This document shows, piece by piece, positions 10,421-22,533 of a stretch of 64,000 nucleotides of DNA. Origin of the DNA: Porogramme epimiltina (Eukaryota; Basidiomycota; Agaricomycetes; Polyporales; Polyporaceae). Every line of letters starts with the position of its first letter. The first letter of the stretch is position 1. Location of the stretch: the NCBI GenBank assembly GCA_900155495.1, contig FTLJ01000695.1:1-64000 (forward strand), given 5' to 3'. Both the position numbers and the translations under genes were made by a program. Under the pieces are notes generated by a model. That model was not told where the DNA came from, searched no databases, and saw only the letters and a list, made by a program, of their open reading frames with translations.

Positions 10421-11953
10421 CTACTCCTCCATCTCAGGATATTGAAGGTCCCACGCGGGGGATGGCGGAGGCAGCGCACCAACGGATGAGCGACTGCTGC
10501 TGGAGGGCGCCGAGGATCCCTGCGATCTTCGCGGGTCTGCCGTCGAGTGCGCCGACGGTCGAGCAGGAAGCGGGTGTTGAGGACGCGCTCGAGGAGGCTG
10601 TTGAGGACGTGCAGGTAGCGGATGCTGAAGCTGCGCGGGGCGGGAGGCCGCACCACCGAGCGACGATTTCGCTTGCATCTCTGTGAGAATTGACATGACA
10701 TCGACTTCGGGCGCCGCCTGCGCTCGTGCAACGCCCGCGGGCGCTCGTCGTTGCACGATGTTCGTCGTGTGTGGGATAGGCTCGGGAGTGGGTGCCCGTG
10801 GGGCGGGGCGGCGGGACGGACCGGCGACGGGAGGGGCCCTGTCAGCGTTCGAGGCACGTCGGCGTCGGGGTTTGCTCTCCCGCTCCTCGCCGCTGTGTTT
10901 GCGCTTCTTGGGATGGACCAGCGTGGCTCCCTCGGGGATGTTTTCGTTGTCGCCGCCGAAATGAATGGGCTCCGGCCAATGCCACAAGTCATCCGTGTCT
11001 TCGAATCTGCTCCGGCGCGGGATGGGGCGTTGGCCGGGTATACGCTGAGGGGTTGGTCGGATGTTGGTACTGGGGGCGGACGATCGCCAATTGAATGACT
11101 TACGCTCAGTCGAAATTTGCACACCAAGAAGCCGCTCTTTCCTTCGCCCTGCCAAGCTTCCTCGACGACGTACAGCCCATCATATCGATACCCCTCCAGA
11201 GGGGCGTAATCGGTGCGCAGGCCATGACCGCGCACGACCCGGACGGGTTTGCCGGTGTGCGACGACGTCTACCCAGGTCTTCATGAGTGCGATGCACGAG
11301 ATGGAATGGAATCGAGAACGTACGCGGAGAGAAGCGTTCAGAGGGTTGCTCCAACTCTGGTCGCACGTCTGGGGGCCATCGCGGGGCTTGAGAGAAGCGA
11401 AATGAGCGAGGGTGAAACGTGACTCGTACAGACGTACCTTTTCACCGTCAACGTCGCGGCCTCCACAACCCGTGTATATGCTGCGAAGGGGGAATATGAA
11501 TCTCCTGCAATCGGGGTTCGATTATGAGTAGAGACACTTACAACGCGTCCCCGCTGTCTCTGTCATCCTCGTATCCCCCGGACATAACGAGGCTAAAACA
11601 CCCTTCGTGTTCTCGGCCGTATATGCCGGCCATGACACTCGGGTGGACCGCGCAACGAGATACGAACAACCTGCGTGGGCGCGCGCGCGCGCGGGTTGAC
11701 GGCGAATGTGGTTCGTGATCGCGGGAGTAAGGAAAGTTGAGCCCCGCGCGCGTCCTAGGTTTACGAAGTCCACTCACCTGTTCTCGAACGTGGATCCCAC
11801 TGGGATACCCGGGATGTTACCGAATACGTCTCTGCAGCCAGGGCGATCCAGTGCCGGAACCGGTGCCGGAAATGAGCGCATAATCGGGATAGAGAAACGA
11901 GGCACTCACGCGCGATGTGCGCTCTCGAAGATCGGTTTCACTTTGAATACCAT
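10421..11953 (-). CDS. SRA-YDG domain protein (methyl-DNA reader type)
   Basis: Seven exons: 11910-11953, 11778-11831, 11542-11670, 11438-11480, 11324-11386, 11104-11268 and 10421-11044; all phases close to 373 aa. The SRA domain spans about residues 16-163. It begins VFGNIPGIPVG, continues with VMAGIYG, MSGGYEDDRDSGDAFIYTG and GGRDVDGEK, then DQSWSNPLN, KPVRVVRG, and the signature LEGYRYDGLYVVEEAW with SGFLVCKFRL. These match the fold that flips out 5-methylcytosine in UHRF1 and related proteins. The C-terminal 200 residues are basic and Pro/Ala/Gln-rich and disordered. Unlike UHRF1 there is no RING, PHD or ubiquitin-like domain. The likely role is nuclear recognition of methylated CpG; binding preference is not shown. 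Confidence 0.93.
11679..11693. repeat. (GC)n dinucleotide run inside an SRA-gene intron
   Basis: Alternating GC run in the 107-nt second intron of the SRA gene, the longest intron of that gene. Confidence 0.8.
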
Positions 11954-12613
11954 TTCTGAGCGGTACGAGGTGTGGGCCTGGGTAGAATAATGAAGATGGC
12001 GATAGTGGTGGTGGTGGTATGAAGAAGAGAGAGATCGCGTTCAAACCGTGTTCTCAGGCCATCTAAATCGAGTCTGAATCGAGAGTGCGCGAGTCAATCG
12101 CGTAAGACCGTTACTTAGTCATCTTGTCGCGCATCGTGGATCCCACGTGGCGACCAGAAGGGCGCTATCGTCGTAAATCACCGCTCAACTTTCCCAGCCT
12201 ATTAGTGCAAAAACGGGGTCGGGCTCCCGGACGACAAACGACTTGAAGCATCATAACGGCGGGCTGGTAAAAATGCGGGGCACATTATACACATTAACGA
12301 CAGGCACGATGCAGCGCGGACGGTACGTAGTACAGGGCGGAAAGACCGTATGGTACAACATCAAGAACAGTGCATGCGAGAGGTGCATTAGTCCGTGGTG
12401 AATGGCGACAATTACGATGTGCGGTGTTCCGTGAGTGGGATCGTGGTAGTATGCAAGTGGAGCGGTATGGGTTTGTAGTGCTGGACGACGGCGACGGAAC
12501 GTGGGCCACGGGAGCAAAGAGAGATTGGAAAATGAGCGAGGGAAAAAGACGTCTTCGAGGAAGCACTGGTGTAGATGGGTGTGGGAGGGACGTAACGGCG
12601 CGACATTATGGTA
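11954..12613. other. Intergenic, promoter side of the SRA gene
   Basis: About 660 bp, minus-strand gene to minus-strand gene. A (GGT)n-like run lies at about 12006-12019. No coding evidence. Confidence 0.4.
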
Positions 12614-14678
12614 TCATCCGGAAAGACGAAACACTATCCAACAGAAAGAGAAGATGAAGAAGCAACGAAAGTTATAACTGGAACGCATCACCGCACAAAA
12701 TGAAGCGCGGAAAAACGAGAGAGAGAGCGCCGCCTCACCTTCTAACGTAGGTAAACGTGCTCTGAGCCACCGCCGCATGTCACTGCCCTCACTGCCAATA
12801 CAGTACCGGCGGCGGCGTGGCGGCCTGGAAGTGCGCACCTGGATGTGCCGCAGTGGACGACGGTGCCCAGCTCTGTGTCCCATCGGTCCACCTGATGAGC
12901 ACGCGTGGCCAAGAAGTCAGTGCAGGGCACTCACCCGTCGCGCGCCGTGCGTCTGCCACGGCATCCTCTCGTGCGCGGTGCTGTCCAGCCCCAGCGCATC
13001 GAGTCCCATATTCTGCGCCTGAGCCCGGCTCGAGCCCGCGGCAAGTCCTGGGTTCGTCGCGACACTCACGCGCCGCGCGTGGCCGACCTGCTGGTCCCGC
13101 GGGGCCACATACGGAAACTCGTCTTCGGGTGCAGACCGCGGCGCAGCGGAGGTGGAGAGCGACCGCGCGAGTTCGCTCGCGTGCGCGACATGAGGTTGCG
13201 ATTGGGATTGGGTGCGCGACTGCATCCTTGGCTGGGTCGCGTCGGAATCGAGGCCGTTGGAGGTTTCTCCGTGGGGATACGCGGAGCTGCTGAAGCTCAC
13301 GAACGCGCGGGGCGTCGCGTCGTCGCCCGTAGGTGCGAAGACTGGGACAGGGCCTGGGGCGTACTGTGGGAACATGGCCGCGTGCGCGGCTGTAGAGTCG
13401 ACGGGGCTGAGCATTGGCCATGTGGGCTGGCCCATGGGATATACGGGCGCGTACCCCATCGCCATTGGCGGTTGCGTCCATGAAGCATGCCACGTATCCC
13501 AGGGGTTGGTGAAGGCGACAGCGGGCGGAGATTGGGCGAAATGGGGGTGGGGGATTGAGATAGGCAGGGGAAGTGGTCGTGGCGGGGGTGCAGGGAGGGC
13601 GAGCACCGGCTGGGGTGGCATGTCGAAGAAAAACACACCGTTGTACGACACAGCGCCGCGCGGTACAGTCTCTTGCTGCGTGAGAGGGGGCGCGAGTGTA
13701 GTAGTGGCCGAAATCGCCGGAGAGGAAGGGGAGGAGTTGGAGATGTAAGGTTCAGGGTGCTTGTATGGACAGAGGGGGCCTCGACGGCAGTTAGGCCACG
13801 AGAGGCATGGCGTGTGCTGGGCGACTAGATGGGGGTGAACATTAGCGATGCTTAGGAAACAACCCCGAGCGACTTACAAAGGTGTACTGCGACAGGATGC
13901 ATGTACTGGCAATCCTGAACATGGCAGAGACCCTGGACGAACGCCCAGCAGTGACTGTGCTTGCTGCCCGCCTTTCCGCGCTCGACACGGTCGCCGCCTA
14001 GCCCGCCGCCCGAGCGGCGTCCAGCGAACCGGACGTCGTTCTTCGCGAACTCCGCCAGCGTGAGATCGTGGATGCTGTCGGTTATCAAGCAGCGTTAGCT
14101 TCATGAACAGCGCAAATGAAAGACGAGAAGCACGCACTAATTACACTCGGTGTCGAGCGGGCACCAGCCGCCGTTCTTCAGGAAGTGCCGACAGAGCGTC
14201 GTCCGCCAGGAGAGGGGCCGGTAACGGATCCGGGAGGTAGACGCTTGGGGCGCAGCAGCAACTCTTGAGGGCGGAGGTGCGCCCCAGCTGTACGCGGCGT
14301 ACTCGGAGCTGGTGTTCGTCGCCGGAGACAGCGATGGCCACAGCGGCGGAGAGAACGTTGAGGTGGATAGCTGGTCATCGATGCTTTGCTGACTTGTCTG
14401 CTATACGGATACGCATGCGTCAGCACAATCGGAGCTTGCATTCTTAAAGAACCCGGGCCTCTCACCGAGGAGGGCAGTCCTCCGACGATGTTACCCGTCT
14501 GGATGAACTCGGGGGACGCATGCAAGTAGTTGCATCGTTCGCCCTGCGGGCAGTGGCCGAGTGCGTAGTTCCGACAGAGTTTAGCTAAGGGCCGTCAGCA
14601 CGGTGTCTAGTGCGCGGGAAAACGGAAGGAGAGAAGCAGCGACCACTCACTTCGAAATCGGCCACGGCGGGACGCCAT
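12614..14678 (-). CDS. CCCH zinc-finger protein with four fingers
   Basis: Exons 14651-14678, 14466-14584, 14138-14400, 13878-14074, 12935-13824, 12839-12891, 12739-12791 and 12614-12633; phases close to 540 aa. The protein starts MASRRGRFRTKLCRNYA. Finger 1 (CRNYALGHCPQGERCNYLH) and finger 2 (CRHFLKNGGWCPLDTECNYIH) are canonical CCCH. Finger 3 (CWAFVQGLCHVQDCQYMH) and finger 4 (CLSWPNCRRGPLCPYKH) have shorter spacing. A roughly 270-residue Pro/Ala-rich disordered region follows. Such tandem CCCH proteins bind RNA, often AU-rich or poly(A) sequence; the target here is unknown. The last three small exons are tentative: splice sites are canonical and phases close, but no homology supports them. 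The start is fixed because the other frames of exon 1 shift or stop. Confidence 0.85.
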
Positions 14679-17531
14679 AGTTCGTCACGAAAGGTTGCTG
14701 GAAGGGAGGAGAGAGAGAGGGAGGAGGGTCAATTGTCTGACCCGGACGCGCGCTTGATACTTATATGCGAGTCCTGGAGAGAGTGAAAGGTCGGATATGA
14801 ACTTGTCGCAGCCCCGCGCGCACGTGCTACTCACGCGAGGATACAGAGCTTGGTCTCCGGCTATGATGTAGCTGCGCGCGTGAGTCCTTCGAGGCGATAT
14901 TGTTTTATGCAGCGTTCATGGAGCCATCTCCGGCCCAGCGAGCTGCTCGAGTGCCGGAATGAGTGACAGGAGGCGGTGCGAGGCCCATGACGGAGGTCGA
15001 AATCGACGACCGGAGGGACTCTCCCCAGGCGAGAAAAAAATTGGAGCTGGGGCGGAGGAAAGCAGAGTGAACAGCCATACACAGGAGAGAGGGCGGGGGG
15101 AGTCATTCACCTGCGCGAGGGCATGAAAAGCTCTGCAGACACCACCAACACGCCGTTTACACGAGTGCCCTCGAGAGCTACTTTCGGCTGAGTCAGCACA
15201 CAGGCGCCGGGCACACCTCCTCGAGGCGGCTCGGCATGTTCCTGGCATGCTTATGTGAGTACAATTCAGGGCGTGCGCTCGCCGGGGTACCCCATTGCCC
15301 GTGCTCTACACCGCCGCCCACTCCCAACTTGTCGATGCATTTGAGACCTCCGCAGAAGAGGGGCGGAGAGAGGTTGAATATATAGATAGGCGGGAATGTG
15401 CAAGAACGAGGGGATTTAACTTTTGATCGAAGTACTTAGTGAGCGTGGTACTATCCTCGCGCCGTAAGCGCCAGAACGGAGTGAGGCCATGCTGGCAGCT
15501 GGCTGCTGAGCTCATATCGATGGCGTATTGTCGGGGGGACTTTCCACCCGACGCTGTGTCGCACCCCGCCCCGCACGAGTTCTCCCCGTGGCCTCTCGCG
15601 CGTGTCCTCTGACGCAATCGCCCCGAGCCTGTTCCTGGTCGCAGCAAAAGCGGCCGGGCACAGGGATGGAAAACGGTGCCCGGGTGAGCCCGCGCGCGAC
15701 CCTTCCACCCACCCCCGGTTAATCTTTGTCAATCAGACCGGGAGGCGCGGACCAGGTCGGCCGCTGCTTCACGAAACATTCCTCACCTTCCAGAACCGCT
15801 CCCGACGCTGAGGAGTTTGAATGTGCACTCGGCGCACACAAGTGCAAACGAAATGCCAAAAAGCACCGCGGCGGGGTGGTCTGACGGGCGTCCGACGACA
15901 TGGCAGGATCGCAGCGGGTCGGAATCCGCGCTGCGCCATAATTGTTCGCGTGCTACGCCCCTTTCGGTCTTGCGGCCAAGACTAGAATTACTTGGGCGCG
16001 TGCGGAGATGTCCGACGTCTTATCCATGCAATGTCCACCCATCCGTGATCAGTGGTGGTGGTCCCTGCCCGAAGGCACGCGAGCTACCTCTGCCCCGCTG
16101 TACATTAAATCTAGTTCAGCGTCGGATATGAAAGAGAGCGGAGGATCTACGCACCGCGAACCCCGCTGCGGGGCATCGAGGCCCCCCCGCTCGCTCCGGA
16201 GCCCGGTGCACTTCATAGGAGGCACGGCTGAACTGAAGAGCCCCAGACATAGGTCTCGGATAATTAGAGAGTTCGGCTTCCCAGCGGATGCTGTCCTCGA
16301 AGCGTGTTAGCTTTGATCTCCACGAATACCCTGCCAAGGTCGCCACTCACTCCTGCCCAGGGACACCCACGGTTGGGCCCGACGCGGCGGCAGCAACGAA
16401 GAGGGGCACACGTACAACGGCCGAACCACCGCAGTCGCGGCGACGTGATATCTCGCCGTGCGTCGTTTCAGGCGGCTGGATGGCGGACGCGGCGCAGACG
16501 GTGCGCAGACTATGCGGCAGCCCGGCAGAGGTAGAATTACAACAACATCATATTGAACGTGCGAGTGACAGCGACAGCGGTGACAACAAATCTTATCCTG
16601 CCAGACACCAATGGGACCCCCGGGAGAAGATCAGCGTTCAGTTCGGGCGGAAGCGAAGAAATGGCGGGGAGGTACTCACCAGACAGACCCGAACCGGCGA
16701 GCGAGCGGACGCAGGGTGACGACTCCACGACATGGGTGGCTTCGTGAGTAGTGGTGTGTGAGGGCGCGCGCGGGGAAGGGGTATGGTAGCGAGCGAACAA
16801 CGGGCGGTGAGGTAGGGACGGGCGGCAGCGTGATATTACAAGCAGCAGGAGGGGAGTGCGGGCTGCAAATGTGTGGTTATGCGGAGTGTGCGGGACGAGG
16901 GAGAGGAATATGTGAGGGCTATGTAAAATGCAAATATGTACAGTAGAAGTGGGTGCGAGCAGCGTCTATTTTCCGAGATGCAAGTGCGAGACGGAGAAAT
17001 CAAAGCCACCAGACGGGACGGGCGCGTGGGAGAGGGGGAGGCCGAAACGGGACGGGAGACGAGTCGGAGCGGGGTAACCGGGGACGGGAGATGGGCGCAC
17101 AACTTGTCGTGTGGCATGCATTGGACAGGAGGGGGAGGCCAGGAGATGGCGGCCGGAAGACGTGAGGGTGTGGAGGTTGCGTGAGTCCGTTTCTCGACAG
17201 CATAAGGATATGTCACAGCGGTGCGGGCGGGTGATTCGGGGGACGGGGCACAACATAAAATAAACTTATGCATAAAGAGCGCGAATGTCCTGCGGCATGG
17301 GGGCGTGGATCCGGGTCGTGTCGGAGACGAGAGACGGGCGATGCATGGGCGGAGGCGAGGTAGGGGCCCCGCGCGGGCGGGCGCGAGGCCGACGGCGGGC
17401 ACGAGGGTGTCGATGGGGATGGGGTGCGCGGTGATGCTGGCAGGGGCGTCAGGAGAGGGAGCGAGAGTGCGCGCGATTCGCACGATTGGCATGCCCAAGC
17501 CAGCACGGCGCGGCGAGCGAGGGCGGGAGCA
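14679..17531. other. Large gene-free interval
   Basis: About 2.85 kb between the start of the CCCH gene and the end of the coiled-coil gene. Frames such as 16836-17498 (minus) are Pro/Ser/Arg shadows of GC-rich DNA without splice logic. A pyrimidine-rich tract at about 14700-14730 (read on minus) directly upstream of the CCCH start could be an intron acceptor in its 5' leader. A long leader with introns would explain part of this space. Confidence 0.4.
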
Positions 17532-19749
17532 TTATTGTGAAACGTAGGGTAACTGCGGACAGGCGTGTCAGTCAGATCTGCGACGCTGATGCGGACTGAC
17601 GGCGGCGCGATGCGCGCGGTGGCGCCCGCCCGCGCGCCGCGTCAGAGCCGCGCGCGCGCGTCCCGCCGCGCCACGGCAGGCACACGACTTACCTGAGAGC
17701 TGTAGAGTCTGCGACAGGGCGCGCTGTCCGCCCCTCCGTCCGCGTCGGCCTCCCGCCAGCCTGCGCGCTCGCGCTCGCGTCGGTGCGACGAGCGCTAAAG
17801 CGTGAAGCGGGCGCCAGTGCCGAGCGCGGACGGGGCCGGGAGTCATAACGCCAGGCTGCTCATCTCTGGCGCGCCTGGGAGGACCGCCCCGGGGTGCAGC
17901 GCCGCCTGGTGCCTCATTGAGGAGCATACCGGGCGAGGATTTGCCAGGAAGTCGGCGGGGCCGGATATCTGGTGGCGTTTCCGCGCGGGCAGCGAAGACA
18001 GATCCTTGAGCGTCATCGCGGCGGTGAACATCAAAATGCTACTACGCACAGTCTCGAATCACTCACTTCGAACGCGGTTTGGTCTACAGGGGGAGAGGAG
18101 TGGCGCGTTAGCGGACTGAAGGAAAATGATAGATTGCGCGGGGCGGGGGAACAGAACGCACTCTGCATCTCCTCCCAGCTTCGTGGGTGCTTGCGTTCCA
18201 TCTGTCCGAGCGCGTTCATCTGCATTTCCTGGGCACGCACAGCTGGAGAGAAGCTCTAAAGATAGGCAAGTGCGCGGTCAGTGCCGGCACGTCTTCCCCA
18301 CAACTGCACACGCCATACCTGATCAACTGAGCCCAGCTCGTGGTGCCCGCGGGGAACATCAGCAACGCCCATCGCATCGCCGTGGGACCACTGCATTTCC
18401 CTCATAGTCTTCCATGCCGCAACGTTGTCCTGCAAGGCCACATGGCTGTTGGGTCTGCGTGAATACAAGGTGCTCAGCCGGGCTGTCCACGAAGCGGACC
18501 CGTGGGGAACCTGGACACTCACATCCCGTTCATGACCTCGTCGTGCGACTGTGATGTGCTTGCCCGAGAATCGGAGCGCTCAAGTGTGTTTTGTATGTCG
18601 TCGACGAGGGGTGATTGTTTTGTGGACCCACTTGGGGCTGCGGGGGAGAGCGGGTCGTGTCAGCGCAAGTGTGTCAGGTGGGCGCTGCCGCGTGGCCCGC
18701 AGGCGATGAGACGTACAGTCCATATAGTCCGTGCGGAAGCTCTCGGCGAGCGAGGCCACTGGGGCACGTTAGAAGACCGGGAAGCTATGACAGCCGCCTG
18801 AGACACTCACTCAGTGCATCCCGGCGCTCTTCGAGCATGCTGAGCTGCTGCCGGGCTTGCGTCTCAGCGTCCATGCAGGCTGTGTACCTTGCAAATGACT
18901 CCTGTGTGTCTCGTTGTGCACGGGCGAACGCCGACCTCGCACTCGCCAGGTTTCGACCTGCGTGGGGAAGAGGTGGGTGTCAGCGTGGGGTGGGTAAAAA
19001 ATAATACGGCAGGGGACACACGATTAAGGTTCACTTCGTTCAGCAGCGAGTGCGACGTCCCGGCTTCGTTGCCATCGATAGGTGGCGTCGAGTCGTCCTC
19101 GTTCCCGTCCGCTGTCATGCTGTCATGAGCTACGCACGCCGCGCGCGCCGGGGGTGGACGTACGCTTGTCAGAAAATCCTATGCAGTTCCCGAGCGATAT
19201 TGACGGCGACGAACCGACGGAAATCTTGGAGGAGAACGCCTGATCGACGCCGGTCGGTCGGTTTTGACCGAGGGCGCGGCGGAGGCGAGGGTTGTGTGGA
19301 GCACCGGCTGCTTGTCGCTCGATAAACTTGCGGAGGAAGGTGAGCTCGATGTTGTCGGGCATGATGTACGGCGGGCCTTGGATCTCGCCCTTCTGCATGA
19401 GGACCTCGAGGTGGGACATGACCTTGTCCTTGAGCTGTTGTAGCCACTCGTGGAGCTCCATGTGATCTTGGTCGGCGCGCGCATCGTAGTCTTGCCGGCG
19501 GCGGGCCTTGCGCCAGTATGTCTTGGTGAGCTTGAGCGCGCGGTTGACCTCGCAGTCGAGGGTGCGGTACCAGTCGCTAGCCTGGCGGTTGAGCTTGACG
19601 GCGAGGACACCGGGTTGAACGCGCAGCTGCAGCAAACAGCGACCCTCGGAGTCGGGGGAGCCCAGAACGCCCTTCTGGCCCTGGTTGCCCCGAGTGGCAC
19701 CGCGGGAAACGTTACCGAGCTCTGGCCAGGGGAGGTCGTCTGTTAGCAT
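17532..19749 (-). CDS. Conserved-looking coiled-coil protein of unknown function
   Basis: Exons 19164-19749, 19022-19111, 18811-18957, 18717-18758, 18523-18637, 18319-18454, 18162-18255, 18067-18083 (17 nt), 17930-18004, 17693-17794 and 17532-17552; phases close to 474 aa. Residues about 40-175 are rich in charged helix, including KLNRQASDWYRTLDCEVNR, YWRKARRRQDYDARADQDH and WLQQLKDKVMSHLEVLMQK, then IMPDNIELTFLRKFIERQA. A second helical stretch follows (ARSAFARAQRDTQESFARY, QQLSMLEERRDAL). The rest is Ser/Gln-rich. I do not recognise the family. Coiled coils suggest a scaffold or complex subunit (inference). The 3' end is the least certain part: without the last two introns the frame stops at 17843 (462 aa). 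Confidence 0.75.
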
Positions 19750-22533
19750 GAGTAGAGGGGGGGAAGCCGTGCTCGCGAGTATGTTGGCGATAGTGGACGG
19801 AGAGTGGAAAGCGGGATAGCGAGAGGGACGGCGGCGAAGAAGTTGACAGAGAGCTGGGCAGCGGCACGGTTTTGTCTTAGACTGAAAGCGTGTGGGAGCG
19901 CATCTAGGGGCCCTTCGACTTCCTTTAGCTCGCGAGTGATGGTAGGACGGCAACTAGGTGTGGGCACTGCCAGAGATCCTGAGCGCGATCCTGAAGTGTG
20001 GCCCGGCTTGATCCATCAAACAGCTGGGAACTGGCAAACGCGGGGTCAAGAAGTTTCGCAGCCGCGCTCCTCCCAGAATCTCCCCCATTTCGCCACCGCG
20101 AGCGTCATCACATCATTGCCTATTTCGGTGCTAGCCGCAACAGAAGCGATTCGCTAGTCTTCGTTTGGCAGATTGTTGCGAAGTGATGTTGTGTCCATGC
20201 CAAAACCATCGCCTTTGTACACAACTTTCACCATTTCACCGACCTCTCTCACTGACGGCGGCAGCAGTAGGTACCAGGAGCATTCAGCACACGACGTCTG
20301 TCCGTCGTTCGGCACCGCGTCCACTGGCACCGCTACTCGTCCAAAGGTGGTTGCCGTTCTCTACCAGCCCCCTCGCGAGACGGGGCCGCCGTCGGCACTC
20401 ACAACCTGTAGCTCAGTTGCGCGACACGCAAGACAGCGGCGGGCGTCGGACGGAGAGCGGACGTCTGGGCTCTCGAGACAATTGCCCGTCCCGACTCCAA
20501 CAAATATGATGCACCATCAGGGACAGCATCATCGCATCAACTGGGCCTGCCGTATACCTCCTGCGTCCCGGCGTCCAGATTTACTGGGTTCCCGGTGTAA
20601 AGCACAACGCCCATGGAAACGCCTTCTCACTCTGCCGCCACAGAAAGTCGAGAGAAAAAAAACAAGGAAGACAAACGCACCTCACTTCGCGCGGAGAAAC
20701 ACGAGGTTGGGCTCACTTGGTGGGCGCGGGCCGGTATGCGCCCTCGGGGGCCGGGGGGTTCCAGGGGCGTCCGACGGGGGTTTGTCTCGGAGTGGTGTCG
20801 GGGGCAGGCCGCAGTGCGCCATTCGGAGCGCGATCGGCCCCAAAAATCCAATGTTGGGCCTGGGAGCCCCAGGGAGTGAGCGGCAATCTCAACGCAGTCG
20901 TGGATAACGCCAACCTTTGATGCGCCTCGATCCGCCCTGCCCCCCGCCGCGACACGACACGTCGGGACGAGCCACAACAGGCGCCCGTCAGCCCCCCAGT
21001 GACCAACACAGGATCAGCGCCGGCCAGTGCCGGCAACCGCCGACGGGGCGCTGCCATTCTCGGTGCCTGGGCCGAGGCCGCCCGCCGTCCCTCCCCGGAG
21101 TGCAGGGGCGACGGCGCGGAAAACGTTTATGCTACCTTCTAGCTAAGCCTAACAAGTCCCCAGGGCAAAAACAACCTTCAGAACCACCCATGCGCCCTCC
21201 GCGGGCCTCCGGGAGCTCCGGCCCTGGCGGAACGTGCCATTCGAACGCCAAACCTAGTGGAAGCCGCCCATCCCGAAAAAGGTAACCCAGAATGCTCGGC
21301 CGCCCGCTTGCGGCGGCCGCAGCGGAGGCACCCTCATCCCGACGTAAGTGCCCCCCTCGCCTGGGCGGGACGCGATCCGGATGCTGACGCCTGAGAAATT
21401 TGAGAGGGCAGCCTCCCCACCGATTCGCCCTCCGCAGACACGGTAGAGAGGCCTGGAACTTGCTATCACGTCGCCCAGGGCCCATCACTACCGACTGATC
21501 ACTGTGTAAACGGACCCTGCCATAATAGAAGCCCTGAGGTCTCCTCTCAGTTCACGGGATGATCAACTGAATGACAACGACAGGCCTCAAGGCATGATCA
21601 GCTTTTTTGTATGAACCTTGGCTAAACTCCACCGCAACGGACGCCTCATGTGGAATATTTCTGTTTATTTTGTGCCTTGAAGCCTAAGCCCAAGCCTCCT
21701 GACTGGGCAGCTTGAAGCTGACCAAATTTCGGCTGCTCGTAGGCTCGGGCGCGACTTATTTATGTCCCACCGCGAGGGCGTGCTTCCCAATAGTTCAGGT
21801 GGTGGATAAGGTTTGGGCCATCCAGGTCGTTAGAATTGTGTATCAACGCTTTTATGCAGAGCTTTGTGAGAAGACTCGCCACGCGAGGGGTCGCGAGGGT
21901 ACCCGCGGGCTCGCGCGCTTGCGAACTCTGCTGCCATCACGTCGATGTGTCAGGCAGGTGCCCAGCAGCCAACCGGGACATGCTCCTGACTAGCCGTCGG
22001 GGAAGAATCGCTGCTACCCACACCCGCCGCACAGCCCGACGCGGGGAGAGTACCGTCTGTATTTCCTCGACGGGGACAGGAAGAGCGAAGCCCCCAGTCG
22101 CGGAGCCGACTACACAGCAAACCGGGATCGCCATTGCGGCTGCCTGCTCGGATGTGGGGACGCTCAGTACTTCACCAGCCAATGCACGCCGCGCAGGAAC
22201 CCGGGCCGCGATCAGGAAGGAGATCTGATTTTGACGGAAGCTCACGATCATTAAGTTCGATGCCGGCGCGCTAGATATCGGCTCCTGCCAGGGCTGGAAG
22301 CGCCGCTTGTCGGCCTCCGCGATCCGTCACTTCCCGCGATTCGCTCGTTCTCTTCCGCATTGAGCACGACGTCGGGGGGGGGGGGGGGGCGAATCACAGG
22401 GTGACTCGTTCATAGATCACGGCAAACCTGCCAACGCAACAGAGATGATTTGCATAAGCCGGAGAGCGGTATGGAGATCAGCTTTCTTCGACGCTTCTCT
22501 CTCTGCGACCCTCGGGTCGTCTGTGTTGCGTGA
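19750..22533. other. Intergenic, no resolved gene
   Basis: About 2.8 kb upstream of the coiled-coil gene. Open frames on plus (for example 20173-20907) lack coherent protein-like sequence or splice structure. A TAGCTCAGTTG string at about 20411 mimics a tRNA D-arm but no partner arms follow. Nothing supportable was seen apart from the G run listed separately. Confidence 0.4.
22374..22389. repeat. Homopolymer G16
   Basis: Uninterrupted run of 16 G. It can form a G-quadruplex-like structure and is a likely site of length error. Confidence 0.9.

Noticed and set aside
10285..11235. 316-aa minus ORF
   Set aside because: Only its first part is a true SRA exon; it then reads through a 59-nt intron into the wrong frame.
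16836..17498. 220-aa minus ORF, Pro/Ser/Arg-rich
   Set aside because: Frame shadow in GC-rich DNA; no domain, no splice logic and no supporting neighbour exon.
20395..20470. tRNA D-arm-like TAGCTCAGTTG
   Set aside because: No T-arm, acceptor stem or anticodon arm at proper distance.
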